DNA of 64,000 nucleotides from Armigeres subalbatus (Eukaryota > Arthropoda > Insecta > Diptera > Culicidae): NCBI RefSeq assembly GCF_024139115.2, contig NC_085140.1, forward strand, positions 425,777,781-425,841,780. Direction: 5' to 3'. The notes under the pieces were generated by a model. The model searched no databases and had not been told where the DNA came from. It saw only the letters and a list, made by a program, of their open reading frames with translations. This document shows, in pieces, positions 12,111 through 24,253 of this stretch. The stretch's first letter is position 1; each line of letters begins with the position of its first letter. Position numbers and translations under genes: made by a program.

Positions 12111-12119
12111 CAAGTATCA

Positions 12120-13105
12120 CTAGAGGGTCACTTCCGCCCCCAACGACCTCACCTCGGCGTCGTCACCCAATACCTCTTGGGCCAGCTTCCTGTAGTCAGT
12201 CCCACTAGCCTGCGCTTCGCGTTTCAGAACCAAGATCATTTCACCGGTCTTGGTGCGTCTGACGCTTCGCACGTCCTGACCCAGCGCCGAAAGCTTTTCG
12301 GCCGCCCGCATCGATTTAAGGACTTCAGCGTACTTTGCTTTATCAGTTTTCACCAACAAGGCCTCTCCTCTGTTCTTAGCTTTCTTTGCGGGTCGCCTTC
12401 CGCTTTGCCCTACTGACCAGCTGCCAGGGATTTTCTGCCCCTTGTGCAGGTGGCACAGGCCGGCTGGTACCCTTTTGCGACCCGGCGACTTGCGCCTGGT
12501 TGGTGCCTTTCGCCTTTTTGGGCCGAGAAGTTACCCTCTCGGGTCGACGCCCTTCGGGCTCCTCTGCACCCCGATCTTTATGGCCTTTATGGTCGCACGT
12601 CGTTTGGCTTTGCTCTAAGCGCCTTCATCTCGGAATGCTGCCTGAGCCGTTTCGGGTTAGGCGCAGTCTTTTCATCATTGGCCGTCAGGCTGAAATCAAT
12701 CGCCTCGTAGGCTATGGTCGCTCCTCCAAGGAAGGAGAAGGCATCGGTTTGAGCACCTTTGCCGGCCTTCTCTCTTCCCACTACCCGCCTGATAATCGCA
12801 TCCTGTTCTTGTCTTGCGACTCGAACAGCCTGGCGGAGCATCCAACGGTTCTGTTTCAGTTCCTTACTGATGTTCTGCCTTGCGTTCGCGAACTCGATGA
12901 TATCATCGAATTGCTCGGCGACCACCCGCATTCCGGGTAGTGGCCCGCCGAGCGTGATGGCAGTATCCAGTCACTGCTGGGGAGACTCCGGTGCTGCTGG
13001 TTGCAGCCTCTTTCACTCCACTCTCCGCCACCCTGGAAGGAGAACCTCATCGCAACTCTTAGGCTCATGAGCCTATACGTACTTTCTAACTTCGTTCTGT
13101 AGCAG
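12120..13105 (-). mobile_element. R1-like LINE ORF1 (gag-like) fragment
   Basis: Minus-strand translation of 12359-12120 gives an ORF1-type segment (KYAEVLKSMRAAEKL, RSVRRTKTGEMILVLKR, ending GAEVTL). Upstream, to 13105, similar GC-rich protein-like sequence continues in shifted frames. A decayed plus-strand relative lies at 62955-63420. The GC-rich composition contrasts with the AT-rich surroundings. The clade is inferred from ORF1 style and from the nearby RT. Confidence 0.7.
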
Positions 13106-13600
13106 TTTATACGCAGGGCCGTGCCCCAAGCTGGCCCCCCATACCTCAGTATGGACAGAGCGGCACTAGCTTGCGCTTGCTGGCATAAACCGCAGAGCTA
13201 TTGGACATCATCCAGGACAATGCCACTATATCTGTTGAGGCACGCTTGCAGGCGTAATTGACGTGGCTTCCAAAGGTGAGCCTTTCGTCGATCATTACCC
13301 CCAAGAGTTTAATGAAGCGTTCAGAGGTGACCGCGAAGTTGCCTGCTCTTGTCATCGCTTGTTGCTCCGACTTTCGGTTGTTAACAACAACCACCTCAGT
13401 CTTGTGGTGAGCCAGTTCTAACTTCCTGGAACTCATCTACTCCTCCACAATTGCGATCGAGTGGGCTGCAGTCAACTCCACCTCTTCGATCGATTCGCCG
13501 TAGACCTCCAGCGTAATATCGTCAGCGAAGCCGACGATTACCACGCCCACCGGAAACTTCAACCTCAAGACACCGTCGTACATGACGTTCCATAACACCC

Positions 13601-14249
13601 CCAAGCAACACCTCTTGTTTCTCAGTGAGTAACAACAACTGTGGTGTGACTTACTAAAGGTCTGACTTATGCATAACGCGTCGTATTTGGAACTCCTTTG
13701 TGACACAAAAAGCGCAAGAGGTGGAGCCTATTTGGAACATCTTGCGGCTACAATGAAAATAAAAACACAAAAACCAACCGGGAATCGAACCATGGACCTT
13801 GAGATTTGCAACCTTCTACTATAACCATCACACCAACAATTCTACTTGGAGATTCTGCTACAAGTGCACTACATAAACAACAAAGTCATTTGTAACTTCA
13901 TTGTACCTTATACGGAACATGTAGGGGACTGTCAAAAATAAAATACTGCTCAGCTGAGCTCAAAGTGTTTTGCAACATATCAGAAACATTGTCGTAACAG
14001 CAATGAACCGAAGTGTTATTAATTCTGCAACTTATCTGTTTTGTTTCTGATATGAAACACATCGAATTTTAAACCACCCAAGAAGTCAGATGGGTAGAAT
14101 ATTGCGATGCCACTTAAACGGAAATGAAACATTGTGTTTTTCTAATACTGGGAAGTGGCATTAATGTGACTCGATGTATTGCTAGTGTCTTCAATGCAAT
14201 TTATTAGGAACAAACACCTATTTGAAAGATGTTGCGCGTGCTGCTTGGG
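13601..14249. mobile_element. Insertion of about 650 bp inside the RT of the R1-like LINE
   Basis: It separates the RT segment ending GSILG (14250 side) from LWNVMYDG (13600 side), which are contiguous in intact R1-like elements. The ends are imperfect inverted repeats (CCAAGCAACAC at the left, CCCAAGCAGCAC on the other strand at the right). A tRNA-like B-box on the minus strand (GGGAATCGAACC near 13780) indicates SINE sequence inside it. Confidence 0.6.
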
Positions 14250-15095
14250 ACCGAACCCAGTATGGAACCTTGCGGAACCCCTGAGGTTATGTCAACGCAC
14301 TTCCGCCCCGCCCCTGTCGTATACTAGTACTCGATTCTGGAAGTAGCTTCCGAGAATCTTGTACAAGTACTCGGGAATTCCAAGACGCAGGAGCGCATCT
14401 GCAATAGCTGCCCAACTGGCACTATTGAATGCATTCCTGACGTCGAATGTCACTACTGCACAATAGCGAACTCCCCTCCGGTGGTTTTCCCGCCTTTGGC
14501 AATAGGACCAAGCTCTGCCTTTTCCATGCTTCAGGGAAGACTCCCTCGTCCAGGCATCTCTGCATGACAGATTTGAACATCTCGGGAGTCTCAGCAATGG
14601 CCGCTTTGATGACCATTCGGAATACCATCCGGTCCTGGCGCCTTACCTACACTAAGGGACTGTGCAATCCCCGCAAGTTCCACCACGGTTACTCTTCCCT
14701 CGTCGTGCACCCTGGCCCCTGGCAGCTCCACAAAGTAAGGCCATGGACTTGGGTCATGACGTGGGAAGAGCCCCGCGATGATCCTCTCCAGCATCTCTGG
14801 AGACTGCTCTGTGCGGGCCCACGTGGCTTGGCCATTACGACCCTATAGGCGTCACCCCATGAATTCGCGTTGGCACTTTGACACAGGCCCTCGAAGCAGG
14901 CTTTTTGCTTAATCTAATCTTTTTTTTCAGAGCGGCTCTCACAGCCACGAACGCCACCCGTCGTTCAACACGCTCCTCTTCTGTGCGTGCTCACTGCATC
15001 CACCTCCGTGCCGGTAGGCAGGCGCGGCGCAGGTTCGCAATTGCTTAAGTCTACCAGTGAGCCGGTGGCCTCCCATTCCTAGGGTGGATTTTCCT

Positions 15096-15785
15096 ACACA
15101 GTAAAATATTCTGGAAATTAGCCACGACGGAAATCCTTACTGAATGTAAAATTTGGTAACAGAATGTGTACTATATCATAATTTTCAATCTCTGTGATGT
15201 AAACGATAAAATCGTTGATATTTCCATTCAACATGACTCAATTTTACATGCGTCTAACGGAAACCTTGTTGTGCGAGAACGTAGCTGTCAAAACAAATCA
15301 AAACATCTCCCATTCCATTTCATGCAAACCGCAGCTGGCGCTTATTTTATTCATATAAGCATCAATCAAATTGAAATTTTCGGATGTTTGTTCAAAGTGG
15401 CCCTTATAACGCAGCATTTCATCGCTGTAACTCAATGATTACATAACATCACTTCGAGAAATCTGTGATGTATTCAGTATACTGAGTCTCAAACATTCGC
15501 GCCTCGAAGAAGTTTCCGTGTCATGTAAATTTAAGTTATCGTTCAGTCTGATGAAGAATAATCAAATCGACAGAACGCTTAACTTGATACTCTTTGGTCG
15601 GCTCGCTTTCAAGAAGTTGAAACGCACGAGTGGCTAACGAGGTGGCCTCTCACTCTGTGGATTGAAGTTCGATTCCCATGTTGGTCGCATTTTTTTAAAT
15701 TTCTTATAAAAATATAAACTCGTAAATTACAGCACGTGTAAATTTAAAATAACCTATAACCTTACGATGCTTAACACGGAGGTCA
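15096..15785. mobile_element. AT-rich insertion with a tRNA-like SINE head
   Basis: AT-rich sequence splits the R1-like LINE between its endonuclease and RT. Near 15625-15690 there is a tRNA-like segment with A-box-like (GTGGCTAACGAGGTGGCC) and B-box-like (GAAGTTCGATTCC) elements followed by a T run. This is compatible with a tRNA-derived SINE; the insertion ends are not resolved. Confidence 0.5.
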
Positions 15786-16282
15786 ATTTGTTACATCTAC
15801 TTAAACGGAAATTTACAGGTTTCGTTCGAACTGTGTAGGCATGCATCGCATGCACGCGAGAGTACTGTTACCATCTTCTCGCCGCTCAGACCGAGAGTAT
15901 TGTGCTCGCGGCGGAGCGCTTCCTTAAACACCTCGTCGTCGAAGTACGATGTCTTCCACATACGAGGGCTAGGCCTCGCCCCTTCTTCCGTCCGCTGAAT
16001 ACTGGTCGTATAGTCGATACTGTAGCGAACCGCCAAGTGTCCGCTGTGAGTGTAGCCATCATCTACCCTCCAGTTTAAACTACTCGTTTGGCCAGGGCTC
16101 CAGAACGTAACGCCGATAATCGACTCGGCCCCGTTCCAGCTGTAGGTACTTTTGGTACCGACATTGGCCACGTCCACATCCAACATGGACAGTGAATCCA
16201 GCAGGATCTGCCCCCGTTGGTTCGTGGAACGGCTTCCCCATTCACCGGCCCAAGCGTTGAAGTTCCCCGCTATCACCACCGG

Positions 16283-17036
16283 CCTACACCCCATCAAGTT
16301 AGCCGTCAAACAATCCTGCACACGATTGAACTGCTCAATCGACCATCGAGGAGGCGTATAGCAGCTGCAGAAGAAGACCCCGTTGACTTTGGCAATGACG
16401 AAGCCCTCGTGTGCCGAAGACTGGGTCTTGGACTGGGTATTGTCTGTCTGTCTGTCGTGTGTCTTGGACTGGGTATTTCTCCGTTGTCCATATCGCCGCC
16501 ATTTTAGACCCATCGGTGACTCAATTATCGTTCCTGGCGGGTACCCGGTAAGGATCCGATATGATGGCGATATCCGTCTCCCATTCAGCAACTGTCTGAC
16601 ACAACAGTTGCTGGGCTGCATCACAGTGGTTCAGGTTTAGCTGCGTTACCTGCACTGTGCCTACACCCCATCAAGTTAGCCGTCAAACAATCCTGCACAC
16701 GATTGAACTGCTCAATCGACCATCGAGGAGGCGCATAGCAGCTGCAGAAGAAGACCCCGTTGACTTTGGCAATGACGAAGCCCTCGTGTGCCGAAGACTG
16801 GGTCTTGGACTGGGTATTGTCTGTCTGTCTGTCGTGTGTCTTGGACTGGGTATTTCTCCGTTGTCCATATCGCCGCCATTTTAGACCCATCGGTGACTCA
16901 ATTATCGTTCCTGGCGGGTACCCGGTAAGGATCCGATATGATGGCGATATCCGTCTCCCATTCAGCAACTGTCTGACACAACAGTTGCTGGGCTGCATCA
17001 CAGTGGTTCAGGTTTAGCTGCGTTACCTGCACTGTG
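16283..17036. repeat. 377-bp tandem duplication inside the LINE endonuclease
   Basis: Copy 1 (16283-16659) and copy 2 (16660-17036) are direct repeats offset by 377 bp. I can find one difference (GGCGTATAG versus GGCGCATAG). The near identity points to a recent duplication, in sharp contrast with the decay of the surrounding LINE. Confidence 0.9.
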
Positions 17037-17884
17037 ATTTTGCAGCACGCTCAAACGCCGGGCACTTCGAACCCACCATGGGGTGCTTGCTGTTCACAGC
17101 TTTGCTGGAACAAATCAAACAATTGGGAGGGTTCGTGCAGCATTGTGCCTTGTGTCCCTCCAATCCGCAGCGTCTGCAGAGCTTGCTTCTGTCAGTGCCT
17201 TTGCAGTCCCATTGCTTGTGCCCTGGTTCCAGGCGCTTGAAGCAAACTTCGGGTTGCTCATATATGCCCACAGGGCAAAACGATCATCCCACCTTGACGC
17301 TCCCTAACTTGACTACCTTGGAGGCGTCCGCTGCAGATAGCCGAACCAATGCTACATGCGTCCCTGCCGGACCTTTCCGTAGCCGAACGGCTGCGGTAGG
17401 CGTCTCCACTTCACACTGTCACCGCAGTGCCGTGACGAGTTCTTCGACTTCGGTCATCTCGTCCAGGTCTTTAACCCTTAGATTCACCTCCGTCGTGCCC
17501 GCGAATACTTGAGCCTCAGTCTGGGTAGACTTTGGCACCACCGTCTTCGCTGGCACGCCCTCGGTCGATTCGACCTTGCCCGAGCCCGCGAATCCTTGGG
17601 CCTCAGTCTGGGTAGACCTCGACTCCACGGATTTCACGGGTTCGCACTTGGCCGTCCCGACCGCCCTCTCCAGCTTGGCGTCCAACATCGACTTTCGAAG
17701 TTTCAACAAGCTCCCCTTGAGGTCCTTACTGATATTATGCTTCGATGATGGCGTCTAGCTTTTCCCTTCGCCACCTCGAAGGCCGAAAACCTTGCGGTTC
17801 ATCGCCCTCACAAGCCATGGGCCGTCCAGAACCTCTACCGGCGTAGCCGGGGAGAAGGTTAGGTGGCCCACACTCGACTAAGTC

Positions 17885-18005
17885 ACGACGAGTCAAGTAC
17901 GAGACACTGAATACGACCACACAGTTGTGGTCGAAAAACGTATCTGCAAAGATAACAAAACGTAGTGGAATTAAATGGAGAGTACTAAACTCGTCGTAGA
18001 CATGT
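17885..18005. repeat. Dispersed repeat shared with 1145-1285
   Basis: Contains GAGTCAAGTACGAGACACTG, ACACAGTTGTGGTCGAAA and TTAAATGGAGAGTACT, in the same order as at 1145-1285. It lies directly at the 5' side of the minus-strand LINE ORF1. It is a dispersed mosquito repeat of unknown class. Confidence 0.7.
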
Positions 18006-18321
18006 GTTCAACAATTCATGTTCAATGGCTAAAAAAGCAATGATTTTCATTAAGTAGTTGTGACCGATTTTCAACATTATGCTAACATCTTTTCAATTTT
18101 ATTGGTTCTAATAATTCAATCCTGAAAGATAGTTGAAGACTCGCATAAGCATCCCTCTTTTGAACGAAATAAATAAAAATGAAAATTGGTTTTAAATAGA
18201 CACCCTGAAATATCATGAGAGGATGTCGGATACATTGCAATGAGTTTTGTCAATTTAGCGCTAATTTATAGACATATAATGCTTTCATTTTACATACGGT
18301 CACTGCTTACAATTTTTTTTA
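18006..18321. other. AT-rich spacer 3' of gene B
   Basis: No gene or clear repeat seen. It is expected to hold the gene B transcript end. An AATAAA on the minus strand overlaps the gene B stop codon (18323-18318). Confidence 0.5.
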
Positions 18322-19346
18322 TTATACTTCACATCCTGCATTATTTGTGTTATCAGAGTTTTCATGTGGCTGATCAGAAGGTAAACCAAAGTTAGTTGAT
18401 TCATGTACCATCGTTTTGTGTTGGTTTCTGAAATAGCTAAAATAAAAAAGGGCGTTATTAATTTCATATTTCGAAATTACCTTCTAAAATTACCTTGACG
18501 AAAAATGTTTATGACAAATGTTACATTCATACGTGGTTATAGTGTGATGTCTCTTATGATGACTGAAAAGACCCTGTCTAGAACCGAAGGTGCGGCCGCA
18601 GATCAAGCATTCGTGTTTGAAACCATCGTGTACCTTTCGGTAATGCACCTGGCGCTTATACTTGCAAGGAAAAAACAGTTCCTGGCAGCCTCGTTGACAA
18701 GCATACGGTCTCAAACCTGTGATTTTTATTTCAAAGTTCATACGAAAACATCAGCATGCGTTCATAATGGTTTAACTTACCAAGATGCATATTTAGATGG
18801 TCTTCTAAACGCAACCTTTGGATTGTTTTGCCGCAAATAGTACATGTTTCATGTCGTCCTTTATAGCCTCCTTTATAGATACGTTTAGTTTCCGAAACCA
18901 GCAATTTATTCTCGTTAGGTTGCTCTTGCGAAGTATCGGAAACTGGAGTCATGAGAATAATATCCGAACTAGTGTCGTTGGGGTCTTCAGATAGAGAATT
19001 ATTTTCATCTTCGATCACATTGAATCCGTTCTCTAAAACCTCTTGGACTTCCATGCAGCTTAGACGATACTCGTAGAAATCCTGTAACCTTAGCCGACAG
19101 AGAACACAAATCCATGGGGACAAGTTGTCGCTTTGAGACACCTAAAATACAGATTGGTAGTCTTTGAGTTTTTTTTTTTCATACATTATTAATACATACC
19201 ATAATCGAAAGAAGATCTGAAATCCAAGCACATAGATCCATCCGGTCATAGAGGTTCTCAAGCAATTCTTCACTCAGGCATAAGCGGCATACTTTCGGGA
19301 CACTATGATCTAAATTGTTACCTGCTTCATAGGCATATTCGTTCAT
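18322..19346 (-). CDS. ZAD C2H2 zinc-finger protein (gene B), intact
   Basis: Four exons by eye: 19346-19200, 19141-18781, 18716-18494 and 18436-18322, 846 bp in total (281 residues). The start was taken at the Met of MNEYAYEAG because it is the last in-frame Met before the ZAD; an upstream in-frame Met would add 24 residues. The ZAD has Cys pairs CRLC (exon 1) and CVLC (exon 2), with W-I-S-D-L-L-S-I before the intron. Four fingers follow: CTIC, CQRGC (three residues between the Cys), CLIC and CNIC; the last is split by the final intron. There is an acidic linker between ZAD and fingers (residues about 85-125). The C-terminal tail is Asn-rich. It is probably a nuclear DNA-binding regulator with unknown target. 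No insertion interrupts it, unlike genes A and D. Confidence 0.88.
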
Positions 19347-19429
19347 TTTGTAAGTTTCTATACTCAAACTAGCTGAATATTTTTTTTGGATATCTCTGCA
19401 ATTTCTGAAAATTTTCAATCAATCAATGA

Positions 19430-19905
19430 ATAGGTAAGAGAACTTTCACTTCAAATCTGTAGTTGTATCGACAAATTGAGGGATGTTTATTTGTTATGAA
19501 AGAAGGTAGTTGTTTTTGTAATTTGTTTATTATGAATTATTATGACTGATCCAGAATGCTGGATGCTATGCACAGAAAAAGTAATGTTTCACTACCAGAC
19601 CGATAAAATCTGGCCCATGTTCAGCAATCAGACCAAAATAATCTCACAGACAGTTACGAAAACAAACACAATATAATGAATAATCAGAACAACATTCATC
19701 ATGAACATTTATCGTAGTCATCGTCGTCCCTTTGAACTGTGACTACGCTGAAGTCATTTCCTTACAGGGTGACAACTTCAGAATATCGCCCATTACGACA
19801 TTGCCGTAGTGTGCTTTTCGACCAATAACTTGTCAAGCAAATGAAATGAAGTAAAGCCGTATCCAGTGATACGCCCGTTCAGATTCGTCCTTCATAAAAA
19901 ATGAG
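19430..19905. other. Upstream region of gene B
   Basis: AT-rich, no coding signal. It presumably holds the gene B promoter; no defined motif is seen. Confidence 0.45.
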
Positions 19906-20078
19906 CTTTTCATATAAGAAAATAAACTTTTCATATAAGAAATTAAACTTTTAATATAAGAAATCATGCATAATTTCTTAATATGAAAAGCTTAATTTAA
20001 TTTAATTTCAATAAATTTAATTAGTAAGAAATTAATTGTTTCATATAAGAAATCATGCATGATTTCTTATATGAAAAG
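19906..20078. repeat. CTTTTCATATAAGAA direct and inverted repeat tract
   Basis: Several direct copies of CTTTTCATATAAGAAAT at the left are matched by inverted copies at the right (ATTTCTTATATGAAAAG), with ATCATGCAT palindromes between them. The whole can fold back on itself. It may be a small MITE or a locally expanded simple palindrome. Confidence 0.75.
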
Positions 20079-20565
20079 TTCTATGGAAAGTTCATTAACA
20101 CGGTTCACTGAATAGAAAATTCATTTTTGTTTGTCAAAATATCGGCCAAAATGTCTGTTTAATCCCAATCTAATCGAAAAAAAGTAAATAAATTCAAAGT
20201 TAATTCAGCTGGATGGCGATTGTTAAATTTTTAAACTGTTCTTTAAATTCTATGAAATTTGAAAAATGGCTTCCATCGAAATAAAATTGGAGCATTCGGC
20301 CAACCTATTGTCGCGTCGGGCAGCAGGGACTATGTCCAAGGGCTTGACGATCCCTCCCCAGGCCATCTGCGAGTTTTGGGGCTTGCCTAGAATATGGTGT
20401 GGTTTGGCAGTGGGCCCTGTTATATTCCTATAAAAAGCTGCATGTATCCGCAAGTTGGCCCCACCAAAGCGACCGTGTGCCGTCAAAGCGCATAAACCCA
20501 AGTCCTGGTGTTAGGTGGGACGCTAAACAGCCCTGACACGACGGCCCTCCAACGAGACAGGAGGT

Positions 20566-21423
20566 TTGCGCAGGCCCAATAAGCTGCCTGGAAAACCAAT
20601 AATTACGAACAATGTAAGAGATAATGCGACTCGATATAATCGGCAAAGACCTAGGCGACGAATAAAGAATCACGATTGGAAGCTTGGAACATGGAACTGC
20701 AAGTCGCTAGGTTTTGCAGGTTGCGATAGGGTGATCTACGAAAAATTACATCCCCGCAACTTCGACGTCGTGGCGCTGCAGGAAATCTGCTGGACAGGAC
20801 AGAAAGTGTGGAAAAGCGGGCATCGAGCGGCTACCTTGTACCAAAGCTGTGGCACCACCAACGAGCTGGGAACCGGCTTCATAGTGCTGGGTAAGATGCG
20901 CCAACGCGTGATTGGGTGGCAGCCAATCAACGCAAGGATGTGCAAGCTGAGGATAAAAGGCCGTTTCTTCTACTATAGCATCATCAACGTACACTGCCCA
21001 CACGAAGGGAGATCCGACGACGAGAAAGAAGCGTTCTATGCGCAGCTGGAGCAGATATATGATGGATGCCCACGGCGGGACGTCAAAATCGTCATCGGTG
21101 ACATGAACGCCCAGGTAGGAAGGGAGGAAATGTATAGACCGGTCATCGGACCGGATAGTCTGCATACCGTATCGAACGACAACGGCCAACGATGCATAAA
21201 CTTTGCAGCCTACCGCGGAATGGTACTCCGAAGCACTTTCTTCCCCCGCAAAAATATCCACAAGGCCACATGGAAATCACCTAATCAAGTAACGGAAAAC
21301 CAAATTGACCACGTTCTAATCGACGGTAAAACATCACGAACGTACGCACTTACCGCAGTGCGAATATTGAATCCGACCACTACCTCGTTGCAGTATGTCT
21401 GCGCTCAAAACTCTCGACGGTGA
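20566..21423 (+). pseudogene. LINE endonuclease domain (APE-type)
   Basis: 285-codon ORF with APE-endonuclease signatures: GTWNCKSL (about residue 41), ALQEICW (about 70), VIGDMNAQVG (about 176) and QIDHVLIDG (near 246). This domain would nick target DNA for target-primed reverse transcription. The expected SDHYLV motif follows in another frame near 21370, so a frameshift separates this ORF from the RT. The related minus-strand copy at 57142-58035 still has this stretch in frame. Confidence 0.85.
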
Positions 21424-22940
21424 TCAACACGCGTCGGAGTTGTCCGCCGCGGCTAAACATTGGGCGGCTACAAGACGGTAGGCTAGCCCAAGACTACGCG
21501 CAGCAGCTGGAAGTGGCACTCCCAACGGAAGAGCAGCTAGGCGCAGCATCTCTTGAATATGGCTGGAGAGATATTCGATCCGCCATTGGAAGCACCGCAA
21601 CCGCTGCACTAGGCACGGTGGCACCGGATCAGAGGAAAGACTGGTATGACGGCGAATGTGAGCAGTTAGTTGAGGAGAAGAATGCAGCATGGGCGAGATT
21701 GCTGCAACACCGCACGAGGGCGAACGAGGCACGATACAAACGGGCGCGGAACAGACAAAACTCGATTTTCCGGAGGAAAAAGCGCCAGCAGGAAGATCGA
21801 GACCGTGAAGAGACGGAGGAACTGTACCGCGCTAATAACGCACGAAAGTTCTATGAGAAGTTGAACCGTTCACGTAAGGGCCACGTGCCACAGCCCGATA
21901 TGTGTAAGGACATAAACGGGAGCCTTCTTACGAACGAGCGTGAGGTGATCCAAAGGTGGCGGCAGCACTACGAAGAGCACCTGAATGGCGATATGGCAGA
22001 CAACGGTGGCGGTATGGTAATGAACCTAGGAGCACGCGCGCAGGACATGCGACTTCCGGTTCCGAATCTCCAAGAAATCCAGGAGGAAATCGGTCGGCTT
22101 AAAAACAACAAAGCCCCTGGAGTTGACCAACTACCAGGAGAACTGTTTAAATACGGTGGTGAGGCACTGGCTAGAGCGCTGCACTGGGTGATTATCAAGG
22201 TTTGTGAGGATGAGGTTCTGCCGCAGGAGTGGATGGAAGGTGTCGTGTGTCCCATCTACAAAAAGGGCGATAAGCTGGATTGTAGCAACTACCGCGCAAT
22301 CACATTGCTGAACGTCGCCTACAAGGTACTCTCCCAAATTTTATGCCGCCGACTAACACCAATTGCAAGAGAGTTCGTGGGGCAGTACCAGGCGGGATTT
22401 ATGGGTGAACGCTCTACCACAGACCAGGTGTTCGCCATACGTCAGGTATTGCAGAAATGCCGCGAATACAACGTGCCCACACATCATCTATTTATCGACT
22501 TCAAAGCCGCATATGATACAATCGATCGGGACCAGCTATGGCAGCTAATGCACGAAAACGGATTTCCGGATAAACTGATACGGTTGATCAAGGCGACGAT
22601 GGATCGGGTGATGTGTGTAGTTCGAGTTTCAGGGGCATTCTCGAGTCCCTTCGAAACGCGTAGAGGGTTACGGCAAGGTGATGGTCTTTCGTGTCTGCTA
22701 TACAACATCGCTTTGGAGGGAGTAACACGAAGGGTAGGGATTGACACGAGTGGTACGATTTTCACGAAGTCCGTCCAGTTATTTGGTTTCGCCGACGACA
22801 TTGATATCATGGCACGTAACTTTGAGAGGATGGAGGAAGCCTACATAAGACTGAAAAACGAAGCTAAACGGATTGGACTAGTCATCAACACGTCGAAGAC
22901 GAAGTACACGATAGGAAGAGGCTCAGAGAGGTCAATGTAA
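21420..22940 (+). pseudogene. LINE reverse transcriptase domain
   Basis: 506-codon ORF, the longest credible ORF in the window. RT landmarks in order: NKAPGVDQLPGELF, CPIYKKGDKLDCSNYRAI, QAGFMGERSTTDQVF, LFIDFKAAYDTIDR (first catalytic Asp), LRQGDGLSCLLYN and FGFADDIDIM (the FADD catalytic pair). It ends early through a frameshift just before the Transib insertion; the C-terminal part lies at 30904-31439. It is well preserved but interrupted, hence dead as it stands. Confidence 0.88.
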
Positions 22941-24253
22941 GCCACCCACCACGAGTTTCTATCGGTGCACACTGTTTCCTTTTTGGGAAAACGTGATCGA
23001 AATTAAATAGACCAATAATAAAACATTTTAGGCCTATGGTTTCTTCGGCAAAGTTTTTCCATTGATTATTCTTGATTTTTTGAATGTATCTATTTTGTGA
23101 TTAATCCCCCTAAAAGTGAGAAACGAAATTTATTTTTTTTATTATCCATTTTAAAAATTCGCTTTGTTTAGCAATGTTGTAGAGAATCTCATTAGAAAAA
23201 ATGTTGCTGAACACACTATAGGTCTATCTTTCAATTTTAATGGTCAAAATTGATTTTTAAATTAAATCGCACTAAAAATCACTTTTCTTTGAATAACTTT
23301 TGACGTAAACTACGTCTAAGGGGAAGACTCTGATAAAGGGTGTAAAACGGAAATTTCCAAATTCGAGACCGTCACGAAATTAGGATAGATTTCAAACGCT
23401 CATGGCTCCTTTATCTTTCAATGGATTTTCGAGATTTTATTATCAATCGAATCGGTAACTCTCCAGCATTTTTTTAAGCCCATTGGAACTATTGGTTATC
23501 AACGTAAAAACATTAAAAATTCCAAATCTTTAAAAATCCAGTAAAATTTCACAGTTTCGTTACGACCGCCGTCTGCAGTTGGTTCTTGCGCTCTACTTTT
23601 GTGCGGTGATTCGCACAAAAAGTACAACAATAGAACCAGAGCAGTGACCGCGGTCGGAGCAAAAAAAGTAGTGTTAATGAAAAAGTGCTAGAGATGCTGG
23701 ACATGTTCATGTAAGCAAGAGGTGAATATTAAAATTGATTATCAACTTTAAACAAGGTTACACTCTAAATTTTTTGACGGATATTGAGTTAAATTTCTGT
23801 GGGAGCAATGCAATTTTACTCAGTTACTGAGTAGGTGAAAGTTAGCGTGTATCCTACTATTTAGGCAGCATCCCTTTAAAATAGCACTTCAAAAACATTT
23901 AATCGCCATTTAATAGGCAATTAACTATGAGATGCATTGATCACTCTAAGCCGAATAACAATCGAAAAAAGGCATCATCACCACTGTGGAATAATAAATT
24001 TGGGGTTTTTAAATGAAAATTTTAAATTGTCATATCCAACCATTTTCATATATAGTAAGTTACGCCAATTTTGTTCGAAACATAAATGAATTGGTGTGCG
24101 ATCGAACATGATTTGCGGAAAAACTACACATTACACGCGGCAAAACGTTTAACAAAACAAACCTCGCTACCTCCCGACCCCATATAACCAACATCCCAAT
24201 GGTTGTAATTTGACTAAGCACGCACGCGCGGTTTGTATGAGAATTACTATTAC

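Larger units (their letters stand above)
13130..17920 (-). mobile_element. R1-like LINE, 5' to 3' on the minus strand, fragmented
   Basis: Order from right to left: ORF1 (17920-17023) with a zinc-knuckle segment (CRRCGLEGHKAQCC, CLIC); an endonuclease (17000-15797; GNFNAWAGEWGSR, ESIIGVTF); the first half of the RT (15095-14285; GKAPGPDGIPN, FDVRNAFNSASW); and the second half of the RT (13706-13146; GFADDITLEVYG, LLGVMIDERLTFGSHV). Insertions interrupt it at about 13601-14249 and 15096-15785, and 16283-17036 is a tandem duplication. Multiple stops and frameshifts make it inactive. Confidence 0.8.

Noticed and set aside
12386..12940. Plus-strand 184-codon ORF
   Set aside because: Antisense to the R1-like ORF1 fragment. 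It is open only because the LINE sequence is GC-rich.
20746..21261. Minus-strand 171-codon ORF
   Set aside because: Shadow of the plus-strand LINE endonuclease; no independent domain.
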